Assembly: GCF_900104675.1 (NCBI RefSeq)
Contig: NZ_LT629945.1
Location: forward strand, 253,001 to 317,000
Direction of reading: 5' to 3'
DNA: 64,000 bases
DNA from: Angelakisella massiliensis
GTDB lineage: Bacteria > Bacillota > Clostridia > Oscillospirales > Ruminococcaceae
The notes below the pieces were generated by a model, which saw only the letters and a program-made list of their open reading frames with translations, ran no database searches and was not told the origin of the DNA. The position numbers were made by a program, and so were the translations under genes. Below, piece by piece: positions 54,189 to 63,561 of the stretch. The first letter of the stretch is position 1. Each line of letters begins with the position of its first letter.

Positions 54189-55100
54189 TCAGGTGACACA
54201 GCTGCGAACAATTTGAATATAATCCTGAGCATATTGGGGCAAATACCCGCCCTTGCGATAGGCTACCACCAATTCGATCTTGGTGGAGGGCTCCCCAATG
54301 GAAAAATACACCGGTTGATTTTGGGTGTAAATGTATTTCAAATGGCTTTCGGAGACAAAACACAATCCGAAGCCCGATGCCGCCAGCCGTACCGCTCCTT
54401 CAATGCTCCTGGTTTGCAGGGCGATGGGGGGCGACATTTTATATTGCTCAAAAAGCTGGCGGGCGATCTGTCCTGTGCGCTGATCCGGCAGATGAATGAT
54501 GAAAGGCTCATTCTCAAATCGCTTCAGATCGATCCACGGGAAGCGGCATTCGGAGCGCCAACGCCCTTTCTGCGCCAGAGGATGGGTCTTGGCTACCGCC
54601 AAAGCGATTTCTTCTCTGCGCAAAACCTCATAATCCAAATGGGGATTTTTAATAGGATGGTTAAAAATGGCAATATCTGCTTTGCCGCTGATTAACAATT
54701 CCTCCAAAACTGTAGATGGTTCTTCGTACAAAATAACCTCTACCCCAGGGTACTGCCGATGGAATGCCGGCAGGGTGGCAGGAATCATATAGGAGCTGCG
54801 GATGATGGGATAAGCGATGCTCAGCCGTCCCTTTTGCATCTGGTTGATATCGCTCAGCTCATGGTCCATCTCTTTTTTCAGCTGGAGCATCCGGGCTGCG
54901 TAGTCCAGGTATCGTTCCCCTGGGTAGGTAAGGAAAAATCGCTTGCCGATCCGCTGAAAAAGAGGAAATCCCATCTCCTCTTCCTGCTGCTGCAGGAACT
55001 TGGTCAGCGTGGGCTGGGTTACCCCCAATTCCTCCGCCGCAAGGGAAAGGCTTTGATGTCTGGCAATAGCGGAAGCGTATTGCAATTGGCGAAAATCCAA
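54189..55100 (-). CDS. LysR family transcriptional regulator
   Basis: Regulator of 303 residues with an N-terminal HTH (LDFRQLQYASAIARHQSLSLAAEELGVTQPTLTKFLQQ) and a periplasmic-binding-like effector domain. It starts at TTG 55100, 8 nt after AAAGGA. It is divergent from the hydrolase-MatC-PrpF genes, the classic arrangement for a LysR activator of a catabolic operon. The AT-rich interval contains TTAT...ATAA-type sequences (about 55126-55155) suited to a T-N11-A operator, but no single site stands out. Confidence 0.92.
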   Translation of the reverse strand: MDFRQLQYASAIARHQSLSLAAEELGVTQPTLTKFLQQQEEEMGFPLFQRIGKRFFLTYPGERYLDYAARMLQLKKEMDHELSDINQMQKGRLSIAYPIIRSSYMIPATLPAFHRQYPGVEVILYEEPSTVLEELLISGKADIAIFNHPIKNPHLDYEVLRREEIALAVAKTHPLAQKGRWRSECRFPWIDLKRFENEPFIIHLPDQRTGQIARQLFEQYKMSPPIALQTRSIEGAVRLAASGFGLCFVSESHLKYIYTQNQPVYFSIGEPSTKIELVVAYRKGGYLPQYAQDYIQIVRSCVT

Positions 55101-55253
55101 AGGATCACGTCCTTTAAAATTATTCCTTATTATTATGTTTATCATTATAATCATGAATTTGAGTTTTGTCAAAAACTTTTCTATACTGAATATGCAATGA
55201 CAGCTGCGCGGCGACAGAATATCAGGATGGATGTGGTGAAGGAGGAATGTTCC

Positions 55254-56108
55254 ATGGCGACCAAAGAGAATTTTTTTCGGACTTCAGACGGGCTTTACTT
55301 GTATTTTGAGGACACCGGCGGTGACCGCCGGCCTCTGATCCTGATTCCCGGTTTTGCTTGCAGCACCAGAACTTTTCACCGAAATATTCCGGTATTGGCG
55401 GAGCATTACCGGGTCATTACCATGGATCCCAGAGGTCATGGCAGATCCATGAAGGTTGCCGGAAATAACCGTCTGGACCGGATGGCCCAGGATATCAAGG
55501 AACTCATTGATTATCTGGATTTGAAAAATGTGATCCTCATCGGCCATTCCCTTGGTGGATCTCAGGTGGCTCATTACGCCGAAAAATGCGGAGAATACAA
55601 ACTTTCCGGTATTATTTTGGCAGACGCTTCCCTTTACGCTTTTGGTGAGGCGGAGTGGAATCAGCATCAGGCCAATCACTACAATATAGACGGCTGGCTG
55701 CAAAGAATGGGCGTTTACATGAACAGCCCCGAAACTTACGCGGAAAATGTTTATAAAAACAATACCGCCATGGAGGAAATCGACCGTGAGATCTTCCGTG
55801 ACAGCACCCGGGCTCTCCCTCCTTTCTGTGGGGCGGAGTTCCACCTGGACACCTATCATACGGACAACATGACTCCCCTGGCCAACCGGACCATTCCTGT
55901 TGGGATCATGGTTACCCGCTCCGGCTATCACAATGCCTGGGAATCCGGCCATGAGGCAGTCAAGCGTCTGGTGCACAGTCCGCTGCCGGTCTTGTATGAG
56001 TTCTTCGGCGGAAATCATATGTTCCCTGTATTGGAGGCCCAGCGCTTTAACGAATGCATTCTGGACTTCGCGGCGCAGGTAGACCGTTTGGAAGGTCAGA
56101 AGCCGTAA
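55254..56108 (+). CDS. alpha/beta hydrolase
   Basis: Hydrolase of 284 residues with the oxyanion segment LIPGFACSTRTF, the nucleophile elbow GHSLGG (Ser99) and a late HMFP histidine (FGGNHMFPVLEAQRF). It probably cleaves an ester, lactone or C-C bond in the substrate handled by the adjacent transporter and isomerase. The ATG at 55254 follows AAGGAGG. It is the first gene of a three-gene operon under the divergent LysR gene. Confidence 0.88.
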   Translation: MATKENFFRTSDGLYLYFEDTGGDRRPLILIPGFACSTRTFHRNIPVLAEHYRVITMDPRGHGRSMKVAGNNRLDRMAQDIKELIDYLDLKNVILIGHSLGGSQVAHYAEKCGEYKLSGIILADASLYAFGEAEWNQHQANHYNIDGWLQRMGVYMNSPETYAENVYKNNTAMEEIDREIFRDSTRALPPFCGAEFHLDTYHTDNMTPLANRTIPVGIMVTRSGYHNAWESGHEAVKRLVHSPLPVLYEFFGGNHMFPVLEAQRFNECILDFAAQVDRLEGQKP

Positions 56109-56129
56109 GAAAGAAGAAGGAGGATCGTC

Positions 56130-57398
56130 ATGGAATCGAATTTCGCACTGCTTTCTCTGGTTTTTTTGGTTGTGGTTCTGGTAATCGGTTTTCTCAGAAA
56201 AATCAACATGGGCCTGATCGCCATCGGCGCCGCTCTGATTATTGGGCGCATTGCCGGCGTCAGTGACAGCACCATCATCGGCGGCTTTAACACCAGTTTG
56301 TTTATGACCCTGTTGGGAACCTCGTTTTTGTTCAGTATGGCCGTCAACAACGGCACTCTGGATCTGTTCGCCAAAAAGATCCTGAAGCTCACCGGCAGAT
56401 ACGGTTGGCTGGTTCCCATTGTGTTCACTCTGCTTACCTTTGTTATCTCCGCCTCCGGTCCCGGAAACATCCCCACCGTGGCACTGTCCGGACCGCTGGC
56501 CATCATCATCGGCATTCAGATGGGAATCGACCCTGTTTTCCTGGCGCTTCTCAGTGTTATGGCTTGTAACCTGGGCTGTATGTCTCAAATTTCCAACGGC
56601 GGTATCATCGCCGCCAATCTGGGGGCGGAAACCGCTTTCGCAGGCACCTTTGAGGCCTCTCTGTTCATCAACTGCATTCTGGTTGCGGTTCTGTTTACCG
56701 CTATTCTTTATATCCGCTTCAAAGCCTATAAAATCAAAGGCGGCCTCAACGGAGGAGAGTTTCAAAATCTTCCCGCCTTCAATCAAAAGCAGTGGATTAC
56801 CCTGGCCGCCTGCGCTGCCATGATTGCCGCTGTGTTCATTACCGGTGTGAACGTGGGGCTGGTGGCCTGCCTGCTGGGTGTGATTCTGGTAATCTTTGGT
56901 GTGGCCAATGAAAAAGCGGCCATCAAAATCATGCCCTGGGGCACCTTTATTCTGGTGTGCGGCGTCAGCGTGCTGATGAAAGTTGTGGTCAGCCTTGGCG
57001 GTATCGACCTGATGACCAACGCCCTTACCTCTATGATGAATGAACATACCGCCGCTCCCATCCTTGGTCTGACTGCCGGTATTATGTCCTGGTTCAGCTC
57101 CACCACCGGCGTGGTGATGCCCACACTCATTCCCACCGCCGCGGGAATCGCTGAAACCTTCCAGGGTGCTGTTGGATATACCGAACTGGTGAGTGCTGTA
57201 ACCATCACTTCCTTCATGGCCGCCTTCAGCCCCGCTTCTACGGGAGGCGCAACCATCATTGCCCAGTACGCTGTATTCAAAAAAATGGATGAGGAAGAAT
57301 CCAATCGTTTGTTTATGCGCCTGTTTATCATTTCCGTTTTGTCCGTGTTGTTCAGCGTAGCTCTGGCCGCCATCGGATTTTACGGCCTGGTCAAATAA
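56130..57398 (+). CDS. MatC/SLC13-type dicarboxylate carrier
   Basis: Membrane transporter of 422 residues with about eleven helices. The N-terminal part (FLRKINMGLIAIGAALIIGRIAG, FNTSLFMTLLGTSFLFSMAVNNGTLDLFAKK) resembles MatC-type dicarboxylate carriers. A GPGNIPTVALSGPLAI segment and SSTTGVVMPTLIPTAAGIAE fit the ion-transporter superfamily re-entrant loops. It likely imports a di- or tricarboxylate. It starts 21 bp after the hydrolase, behind AGAAGGAGGA. Confidence 0.87.
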   Translation: MESNFALLSLVFLVVVLVIGFLRKINMGLIAIGAALIIGRIAGVSDSTIIGGFNTSLFMTLLGTSFLFSMAVNNGTLDLFAKKILKLTGRYGWLVPIVFTLLTFVISASGPGNIPTVALSGPLAIIIGIQMGIDPVFLALLSVMACNLGCMSQISNGGIIAANLGAETAFAGTFEASLFINCILVAVLFTAILYIRFKAYKIKGGLNGGEFQNLPAFNQKQWITLAACAAMIAAVFITGVNVGLVACLLGVILVIFGVANEKAAIKIMPWGTFILVCGVSVLMKVVVSLGGIDLMTNALTSMMNEHTAAPILGLTAGIMSWFSSTTGVVMPTLIPTAAGIAETFQGAVGYTELVSAVTITSFMAAFSPASTGGATIIAQYAVFKKMDEEESNRLFMRLFIISVLSVLFSVALAAIGFYGLVK

Positions 57399-57431
57399 AC
57401 AAATAAGGTGGCAAGGAGGTCTTTTGACGCC

Positions 57432-58562
57432 ATGGAACGACATATTCCCTGTGTATTGATGCGGGGCGGAACCAGCAAAGGGGTTTTCCTTCGCCGTGAG
57501 GATCTGCCTGAGGACCCTGCCCTTCGGGACAAGCTGCTGCTGCGGCTGATGGGCAGTCCCGATCCCAGGCAGATTGACGGATTGGGAGGGGCAACGTCTG
57601 TTACCAGCAAGGTGGCGATCCTGGAAAAATCCAACCGCGCTGATGCCGATGTGGACTATACTTTTGCTCAGGTTTCAGTGGATAAGGCAGTGGTGGACAC
57701 CAAAGGAAATTGCGGAAACATCTCCTCCGCGGTGGGACCTTATGCCGTGGCAACCGGGATGGTAGAAGGCAAAGATCCTGTCACAGAGGTCCGTGTCTAC
57801 AATACCAATACACAGAAAGTCATTGTTGAAACCTTTGCCACTCCCGGCGGAAAGGTATGCTATGATGGGGATTATGTCATTGCCGGCGTTCCGGGAAGCG
57901 CGGCTCCTGTCAAACTGACTTTTATGGACCCCGCAGGAGCGGTATTCGGGCGGCTGCTTCCCACAGGCAATGTAACAGATGAACTGGATATCCCCCATTG
58001 GGGCAAAGTATCTGTCTCCATTGTGGACGCAGCCAATCCTCTGGTTTTTGTCAAGGCGTCGGACATCGGGCTGACCGGCCGGGAACTGCCCCAGAGCCTT
58101 GAACAGGCTCCTCAGCTGCTGGAACGGCTGGAGACTGTGCGGGGCATGGCGGCCCAGCTGCTGGGATTGACAGAGGATTACAAAAAATCCGCCTGGGAAA
58201 CCCCAGCGGTACCGAAAATGACCTTTGTGGCGCCTCCCGCCAATTATGTCACTGCAGCCGGAAAGCTGATTGAGGCGGGAGAAATCGATCTGGTTGCCAG
58301 AATGATGTCCATGCAGAAACCCCATCAGACCTATGCCATGACCGGGGCCATGTGCACCGCTTGTGCCGCAGCTATTCCCGGCACAGTTGTCGCACAGTGT
58401 TTACCGCCCCAGGCCAGTCATAACAAGCTGAGGATCGGGCATCCCGGAGGGATCATTGAGGCAGGTGTGGAATATACCATGTCGGAGGGTGAAATCAACA
58501 TTATTTCCGCTACTGGTTACCGCACCGCACGGATGCTGATGAGTGGAACCGCTTTTATCTGA
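57432..58562 (+). CDS. PrpF family isomerase/tautomerase
   Basis: Diaminopimelate-epimerase-fold protein of 376 residues of the PrpF family (MRGGTSKGVFLRREDLP, GLGGATSVTSKVAI, KGNCGNISSAVGPYA, RIGHPGGIIEAGVEY). PrpF-type enzymes isomerise aconitate-like unsaturated acids (2-methylaconitate) or tautomerise 4-oxalomesaconate. With a MatC-like carrier and a hydrolase it suggests uptake and breakdown of an unsaturated polycarboxylate. The ATG at 57432 is about 13 nt after AAGGAGG. The 3' end has a strong terminator. Confidence 0.9.
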   Translation: MERHIPCVLMRGGTSKGVFLRREDLPEDPALRDKLLLRLMGSPDPRQIDGLGGATSVTSKVAILEKSNRADADVDYTFAQVSVDKAVVDTKGNCGNISSAVGPYAVATGMVEGKDPVTEVRVYNTNTQKVIVETFATPGGKVCYDGDYVIAGVPGSAAPVKLTFMDPAGAVFGRLLPTGNVTDELDIPHWGKVSVSIVDAANPLVFVKASDIGLTGRELPQSLEQAPQLLERLETVRGMAAQLLGLTEDYKKSAWETPAVPKMTFVAPPANYVTAAGKLIEAGEIDLVARMMSMQKPHQTYAMTGAMCTACAAAIPGTVVAQCLPPQASHNKLRIGHPGGIIEAGVEYTMSEGEINIISATGYRTARMLMSGTAFI

Positions 58563-58577
58563 TCTTCTCATACACAA

Positions 58578-58618
58578 AAGGAGGGCAGCACAGATTGTAT
58601 CTGTGCTGCCCTCCTTCC
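58578..58618 (+). terminator. terminator of the PrpF operon
   Basis: AAGGAGGGCAGCACAG (58578-58593) pairs perfectly with CTGTGCTGCCCTCCTT (58601-58616), 15 bp after the stop. Confidence 0.85.
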
Positions 58619-58796
58619 ACTGTAAAAGCCTGTTTCAGTGAAAAATTAAAGCCGGATGTATGCCTCTTTTTATATTTCTGTTGGTACCTGGAGGATGAGA
58701 ACAGTAGCAGGCGTGGTTACCGGTTTTTCAGCAGCCGTCATCTATCCAGGGGAATTGGGTGTGCTCTAAAAACAATATGGGCTTTTTAAACATTCA

Positions 58797-59207
58797 GGGG
58801 CGCAGTTCCAAGAACTGCGTCCCTCAGACTGTAGAAAAACCTATTTTAAAGAGCAAACAAAATTCAAAGTCCCCATAAAAATCAGGACATGCGCCTGATT
58901 TTTATACCTTGACCCGCGCCCACCTGGGCGCGAAACCGGGGGTATCGCCGCTGGTTTCATCAGGAACCTGCGGCGTATCCAGGGGGACTGGGGCCCCCTG
59001 GAAGTGTGCCGAATCCTTTCGGCACACTCAGAGGGATATGCGCCTGATTTTTATACCACGACCCGCGCCCATCGGGGCGCGAAACCGGGGGTATCGCCGC
59101 TGGTTTCGTCAGGAACCAGGCGGCGTATCCAGGGGGTATGGGATACCCCCTGGAAGCGTGACGAACTTTTTCGACACGCTGGGGCGCAGTTCCAAGAACT
59201 GCGCCCC
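58797..59207 (-). repeat. multi-hairpin intergenic element, locus D (inverted dimer) between two terminator copies
   Basis: Read on the minus strand this repeats the locus A design: terminator copy (59181-59207), two tandem hairpin units, AT-rich tail ending TTTTTCTACAGTCTGAGGGA, and a second terminator copy (58797-58823). The two 27-bp terminator copies (GGGGCGCAGTTCC...stem) differ at one base. The junction between the two units (TCCCTCTGAGTGTGCCG) is the same as in locus A. It lies between the convergent prpF-type and surface-protein genes. Confidence 0.85.
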
Positions 59208-59251
59208 TTTCTTTTTTAACCGGAAAGCCTTGCTTTTCCGGCTTTCATTGT

Positions 59252-62200
59252 TTAGTCTTTGCCGCCGATGTCAATGCCGCCGCCCTTGGCCAGGAATACT
59301 ACCGCCAGGATGGTAATGACAATGACGATAATGAGAATCGGTACAATAATTGGGATCTTCTTGTTTCCTTCCACCTTGGTATCTGTAGGTTCCGATTCTT
59401 CCTCAGGCTCGCTGCTCTCACTGGAAGAGCTGGGCAATTCAGCCTCAGAAGAGCTTTCTTCGGAAGAACTGCTGCTTTCGCTGGAGCTGCTGGAGGAACT
59501 GCTGGAACTGGAGGAAGGAGGAGTAACGATGCTGCTGGAGCTTGCCGGCGGCACATAGGTGGAAGATGAAGACGGCTTGCTGCTGACCGAAGCGGTAGCT
59601 CCACCGGAACCGGAGGAAGAAGCGCTCTCTCCATACAGTGCCTTTTCAGTAAGGACGTAAGTGGAAGCGCTGGTGAATGCGAATGTCACATCCCCATCGG
59701 AATCCGACTTGGCAGAGCCCTTATAGGTCAGCTTGGAGGAGCTGGGATCATATTTATACAGATACAATGTCTGCTTATCATAATCCCGGCCCGCGGGGAT
59801 CGTCAGATTGAAGGTGCCGTAGAAGCTGCCGCTGTGGGACAGTTCAAAGATCAGGATATCCTCATATTTGGCCTTCTTGGAGATGGTCTTATCTTCGATG
59901 ACTGTAACATCCAGCGGATAATAGATCTGATAGTCCGGAGATTTCTTCAGGGTCTTGCCGTTGATCCGCCATACAAAACCGTCGCCCACCGACAACTTGA
60001 GGGTTACATCCTCACCCCGGAGGGTTTCCAGCACCCGAACGGGGAAGTTGGTATTGCCGGCGATATTGGCGGAAATGGTGTCGCCTTTGTCCGCCCGACG
60101 GATCTCCTTCTGGATATCGCTCCACTGCTGCTGGTTGGAGCTGTCGTCACTGTCATCATCACTGCCGCCACCGGAGGAAGAACTGCCTTTGCGAACAGTC
60201 ATATAGCCTTTAACCTCGGTGACAGGCACACCGTCCTTGCCTCCTGCTCTGGCAATGATCACAATGTCTGTATCCGTACGGGACAGACTGTTGCGTTTGA
60301 CTGTCAGCAGGCCAGTGTTGGCATCAATGGAAATACCGGAGTATTTATCTCCCAGGCTCCAGGTGACATGATGATTATCCCATTCCGGGCAATCCTTGGT
60401 ATTGCCGTACTCACAATTGCCGCTGTAGACCGGCTTGCCGGAGCCATTGCTCAGCTCCATGGTAGTGGTGCTGCTGGACACAGTAAAGATCGCTTTGTTA
60501 TTGCTGATGGTCAGCTTTCCGGTAGAGGGGCTGATCTTACCGGGAACCACGCTTCCCAGATCGGTGATGGTCAGGCTGCAAACCTTACCGGTGCGGGTAA
60601 TGGTCACAGGGAACTCCGCGCTGGTCTTGTCTCCGCCCTGGGCCACGATTCTCAGGTTGGTGGTGGTGCCGGGCAGCTGGTTGGCTGTAACAGTCAGTAC
60701 CCCGGTGTTGCTGTCAATGGCCACACCGTCTACGGGAGCCGCCAGCTTCCAGGTAACAGTATGCTTGTTGGTGTGAGCTTCATTGCCAAATTCGCACACC
60801 TGGCCGTTATTGGCATAAGTCAGGCCCACAGAGTAGTTATAGGTTTTGCTGGTGCCGCTATCAATGGAGATATTCTGCTCCCCGCCGGTGATGGCAATGG
60901 TTTCAATAGTCTTGTTGCACAGCTTGCCCCGGGTGATGGTGATGTCCTTGGAGGCGGTCTTGTCGTCCACCTTGGCAGTGAGCGTAACGACCACCTTGTT
61001 GCCGGAGAGCATCTTGCTGCGGTCAATGGTCAGCTTTCCATTCTGATCCACAGCGATACCATCCAATTTACCTTCTTTGGCTGTCAGAGACCAGGCGACA
61101 GTCTTGCCGTGGGTAGGGCTGTTTTGGTGATCGGGATTGTTGCAAGTGCCATCCAGCACCATGGAAACGCTATAGGCCTTTTCTTTGGTATTATCGGCAT
61201 TGAGCGTCTCATTTCCAGCGGGGCTGAGCGTCAAACTGGTCACTTTCTTCTGGCAGGAAGTATCACGGGCCACGGTAAATTCCGCGGAAATTGGACCGTT
61301 CAGTCCACCCTGCAGTTGGGCGGTCACAGTAATCTTGGTGCCGTTGGCGATGGTTCCGGGGACGGTGATGACACCATTTTCTACCTTAACGCCGTTCTTT
61401 GCACTGTTGGCGTCTACAGCTACAGACCAGCTTGCGACACTGACAGGCTGGCCATGAGGGTCACCTTCCGGATGCTGATCACAACTGCTTCCCTGATAGT
61501 TCACTATCAGCTGATACTTAACGCTACCGGAATCATTAGAGCTCAGATTCAGATTTCCTTCCGGTGTCAGCCCAGTCGCTTGCAGGGAAGCCACCGGTTG
61601 ATAGTCACAGCCTTTTGGAGTAATGGTACGATTGACAGTAATGGTTTTTTCAGCCCGAACCGAATTGTTAATGAGCGCAGTGACTGTGATTTTAGTTCCA
61701 TTCCCTACGGTACCATCCACTGTCAGCTTTCCATTGCCATCTATGGCTATGCCGCTGCTGGTCGGTTCTGCCGACCAGCTCCAGCTGGTAACCGCCACCG
61801 GAGTGTCATGCTTATATGGATCATCCGTGTGGCCTTTATCGCATTCACCTTCAAGCGTAAGCTTTCCCAGACTAAAAGCCACCTCACCAGAAGAGCTGTC
61901 GGTCAGGGTCAGGGTATCTCCGCTGAGATTGGTGCCGGAAGCATTCAATTCCCCTCCGACAACAGTACGTTCACATTTTTTTGGCTGTTCCTTTTCCTTG
62001 ACTGTAACTGTCACTGTTTGCGAAGGAACAGAACTGGTGCCGGGAGCAGGGCTGTGCTGATCAGTTCCTGGGGAAAGAACCGTATAATGATAATTATGCG
62101 TTCCCACCTTGGCATCCTTAACAGTCAAAGGGTTTTCACTGCCCAGTAAAGTTTCTCCCTCATACCATTGGATGAGCACAGATTCATTTTTGTAATTATA

Positions 62201-62653
62201 AGCGTTGGCTGTCAGAGTAAATGCTTCCCCCTCTGTAACAGCAGTTGAGGAAACGGTGATTCCTGCGGCAACAGGCTGAGAGGGAGAAATCCATGTGGTA
62301 ATGCCCGTTGTGTTGCCTGCGGAAGAAATGGTTACAACATTTTCCGGTTCTGTTGTATATGAAATGGCAATTTTACCCTCTGCCACAGTTGGCACAGCCC
62401 CTGGCGCTTCGCTCAGATCCAAAACCACATAATCCTCGGCATTATTAAAGTTTTGGATTGCAAGGGTCTTGCTCTCGGAAATGCTGGCTGGAACCTTGTA
62501 ATAAAACAGGTCCGTTTCTCCCGGGGTTCCAGTCATCTGTTGAGGCGAAACTGCACCTAAATCCACTTTGGCGGCCAAAGCCGTCACCGCCATACTCTGG
62601 CAGATGAGCACCGCCGCGGCCAGCATCGCCAGCCCCTTACGCATTTTATTCAT
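59252..62653 (-). CDS. large Ig-like-repeat surface protein with C-terminal membrane anchor
   Basis: Exported protein of 1133 residues. A signal peptide ends near residue 28 (VTALAA). An N-terminal region and a Big/Ig-like domain reach about residue 220. Five repeats of 110-125 residues follow, beginning at C227, C349, C467, C579 and C692. Each has a second Cys (271, 391, 504, 620, 747), two His just after it, and a VxxW strand with a GIAIDxNGKLTV unit. Then come a Ser/Gly/Asp linker, a beta-rich domain, a long Ser/Glu tract and one C-terminal TM helix (IPIIVPILIIVIVITILAVVF). No LPXTG motif is present. The ATG at 62653 follows GGAGG. Confidence 0.85.
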   Translation of the reverse strand: MNKMRKGLAMLAAAVLICQSMAVTALAAKVDLGAVSPQQMTGTPGETDLFYYKVPASISESKTLAIQNFNNAEDYVVLDLSEAPGAVPTVAEGKIAISYTTEPENVVTISSAGNTTGITTWISPSQPVAAGITVSSTAVTEGEAFTLTANAYNYKNESVLIQWYEGETLLGSENPLTVKDAKVGTHNYHYTVLSPGTDQHSPAPGTSSVPSQTVTVTVKEKEQPKKCERTVVGGELNASGTNLSGDTLTLTDSSSGEVAFSLGKLTLEGECDKGHTDDPYKHDTPVAVTSWSWSAEPTSSGIAIDGNGKLTVDGTVGNGTKITVTALINNSVRAEKTITVNRTITPKGCDYQPVASLQATGLTPEGNLNLSSNDSGSVKYQLIVNYQGSSCDQHPEGDPHGQPVSVASWSVAVDANSAKNGVKVENGVITVPGTIANGTKITVTAQLQGGLNGPISAEFTVARDTSCQKKVTSLTLSPAGNETLNADNTKEKAYSVSMVLDGTCNNPDHQNSPTHGKTVAWSLTAKEGKLDGIAVDQNGKLTIDRSKMLSGNKVVVTLTAKVDDKTASKDITITRGKLCNKTIETIAITGGEQNISIDSGTSKTYNYSVGLTYANNGQVCEFGNEAHTNKHTVTWKLAAPVDGVAIDSNTGVLTVTANQLPGTTTNLRIVAQGGDKTSAEFPVTITRTGKVCSLTITDLGSVVPGKISPSTGKLTISNNKAIFTVSSSTTTMELSNGSGKPVYSGNCEYGNTKDCPEWDNHHVTWSLGDKYSGISIDANTGLLTVKRNSLSRTDTDIVIIARAGGKDGVPVTEVKGYMTVRKGSSSSGGGSDDDSDDSSNQQQWSDIQKEIRRADKGDTISANIAGNTNFPVRVLETLRGEDVTLKLSVGDGFVWRINGKTLKKSPDYQIYYPLDVTVIEDKTISKKAKYEDILIFELSHSGSFYGTFNLTIPAGRDYDKQTLYLYKYDPSSSKLTYKGSAKSDSDGDVTFAFTSASTYVLTEKALYGESASSSGSGGATASVSSKPSSSSTYVPPASSSSIVTPPSSSSSSSSSSSSESSSSSEESSSEAELPSSSSESSEPEEESEPTDTKVEGNKKIPIIVPILIIVIVITILAVVFLAKGGGIDIGGKD

Positions 62654-62865
62654 GGAAAAAGCCTCCTTTACTGCGGAATACCAGCTCTTTAGGGTCGTTC
62701 ATCCATAATAACGAAATGAAACGCCATTTTATTGACAAGAATCCCTTCTTTTTTTTGTGAACTTTTTGTTTCCAGCTCACAAAAACTTTCTTTCCGCTCT
62801 TCTGTCATAACAGTGGCAGAATTTCCGCTTTTTGCTGCGCATTTCTCCCAAAAAGACAAATTTTT

Positions 62866-63561
62866 TTATTGCAGGACAATGGGCACCCTTTTTGCCAAGG
62901 TCACTTTTTCCGGTGTCACATGGCACTGCTGAGCCAGCAGCAGCACTCCCGCTTTCCTTGCCTCAGCCAAAGCCTTTCCAAATTCCGGCTGTGTGTCGTC
63001 ATTGGGACGAAATTCCCTCATCCCCTCCATCTGGATGACAAACACTACAGCGCATTGTTCTCCCTTTTCCGCTGCCCGGGTCAGTTCCCGAACATGGCGC
63101 AGTCCCCGAAGGGTTGGGGCATCGGGAAAACGGCAAAGCCCTCCCTCCTCCAAAGTTACGCCCTTCACTTCCAGCAGGGTCCTGCCGCCGTCAGCATCCC
63201 CGGCAACAAAGTCCAAACGGCTCTCCCCGAAGGTCACCTCCCTGCGGACGGACACAATTTTTCGCTCCGGCAGCTCAAGCGCTCCGTTTTCCAGACTTTC
63301 CGCCACAATACGGTTGGGCGCCTGGCTGTCGATGTTTACCAGCAGCCCATCCTTGTCCACCGTCACCAGGGTATAATGGGTTTTTCTCCCCGGTTCCGGA
63401 TGCCATGTCAGCCATACCCTGCGGCCTGGGATGAGCAGTTCCCCGCATCGGCCGGTATTGGGGACGTGGGCGATCACTTCTTCCCCCTCTACCAGACAAT
63501 GGGCAATAAAACGGTTTGGGCGACGCAAAAAAAGTCCTTCACGGACATTTTGGTAATACAT
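62866..63561 (-). CDS. sfsA: SfsA family DNA-binding protein/nuclease
   Basis: Protein of 231 residues. SfsA signatures are present: an N-terminal OB-like part (RRPNRFIAHCLVEGEEVIAHVPNTGRCGELLIPG) and the C-terminal nuclease-like core with LDFVAGDADGGRTLLEVKGVTLEEGG and CAVVFVIQMEGMREFRPN. SfsA was named for sugar-fermentation stimulation and is now regarded as a nuclease-fold nucleic-acid-binding protein. The ATG at 63561 follows AGGAGGAAATGAT. It is monocistronic. Confidence 0.93.
   Translation of the reverse strand: MYYQNVREGLFLRRPNRFIAHCLVEGEEVIAHVPNTGRCGELLIPGRRVWLTWHPEPGRKTHYTLVTVDKDGLLVNIDSQAPNRIVAESLENGALELPERKIVSVRREVTFGESRLDFVAGDADGGRTLLEVKGVTLEEGGLCRFPDAPTLRGLRHVRELTRAAEKGEQCAVVFVIQMEGMREFRPNDDTQPEFGKALAEARKAGVLLLAQQCHVTPEKVTLAKRVPIVLQ

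Noticed and set aside
59834-62149. 771-codon open frame on the plus strand
   Set aside because: Antisense to the Ig-repeat surface protein. It has no start context and its repeats merely mirror the real gene.
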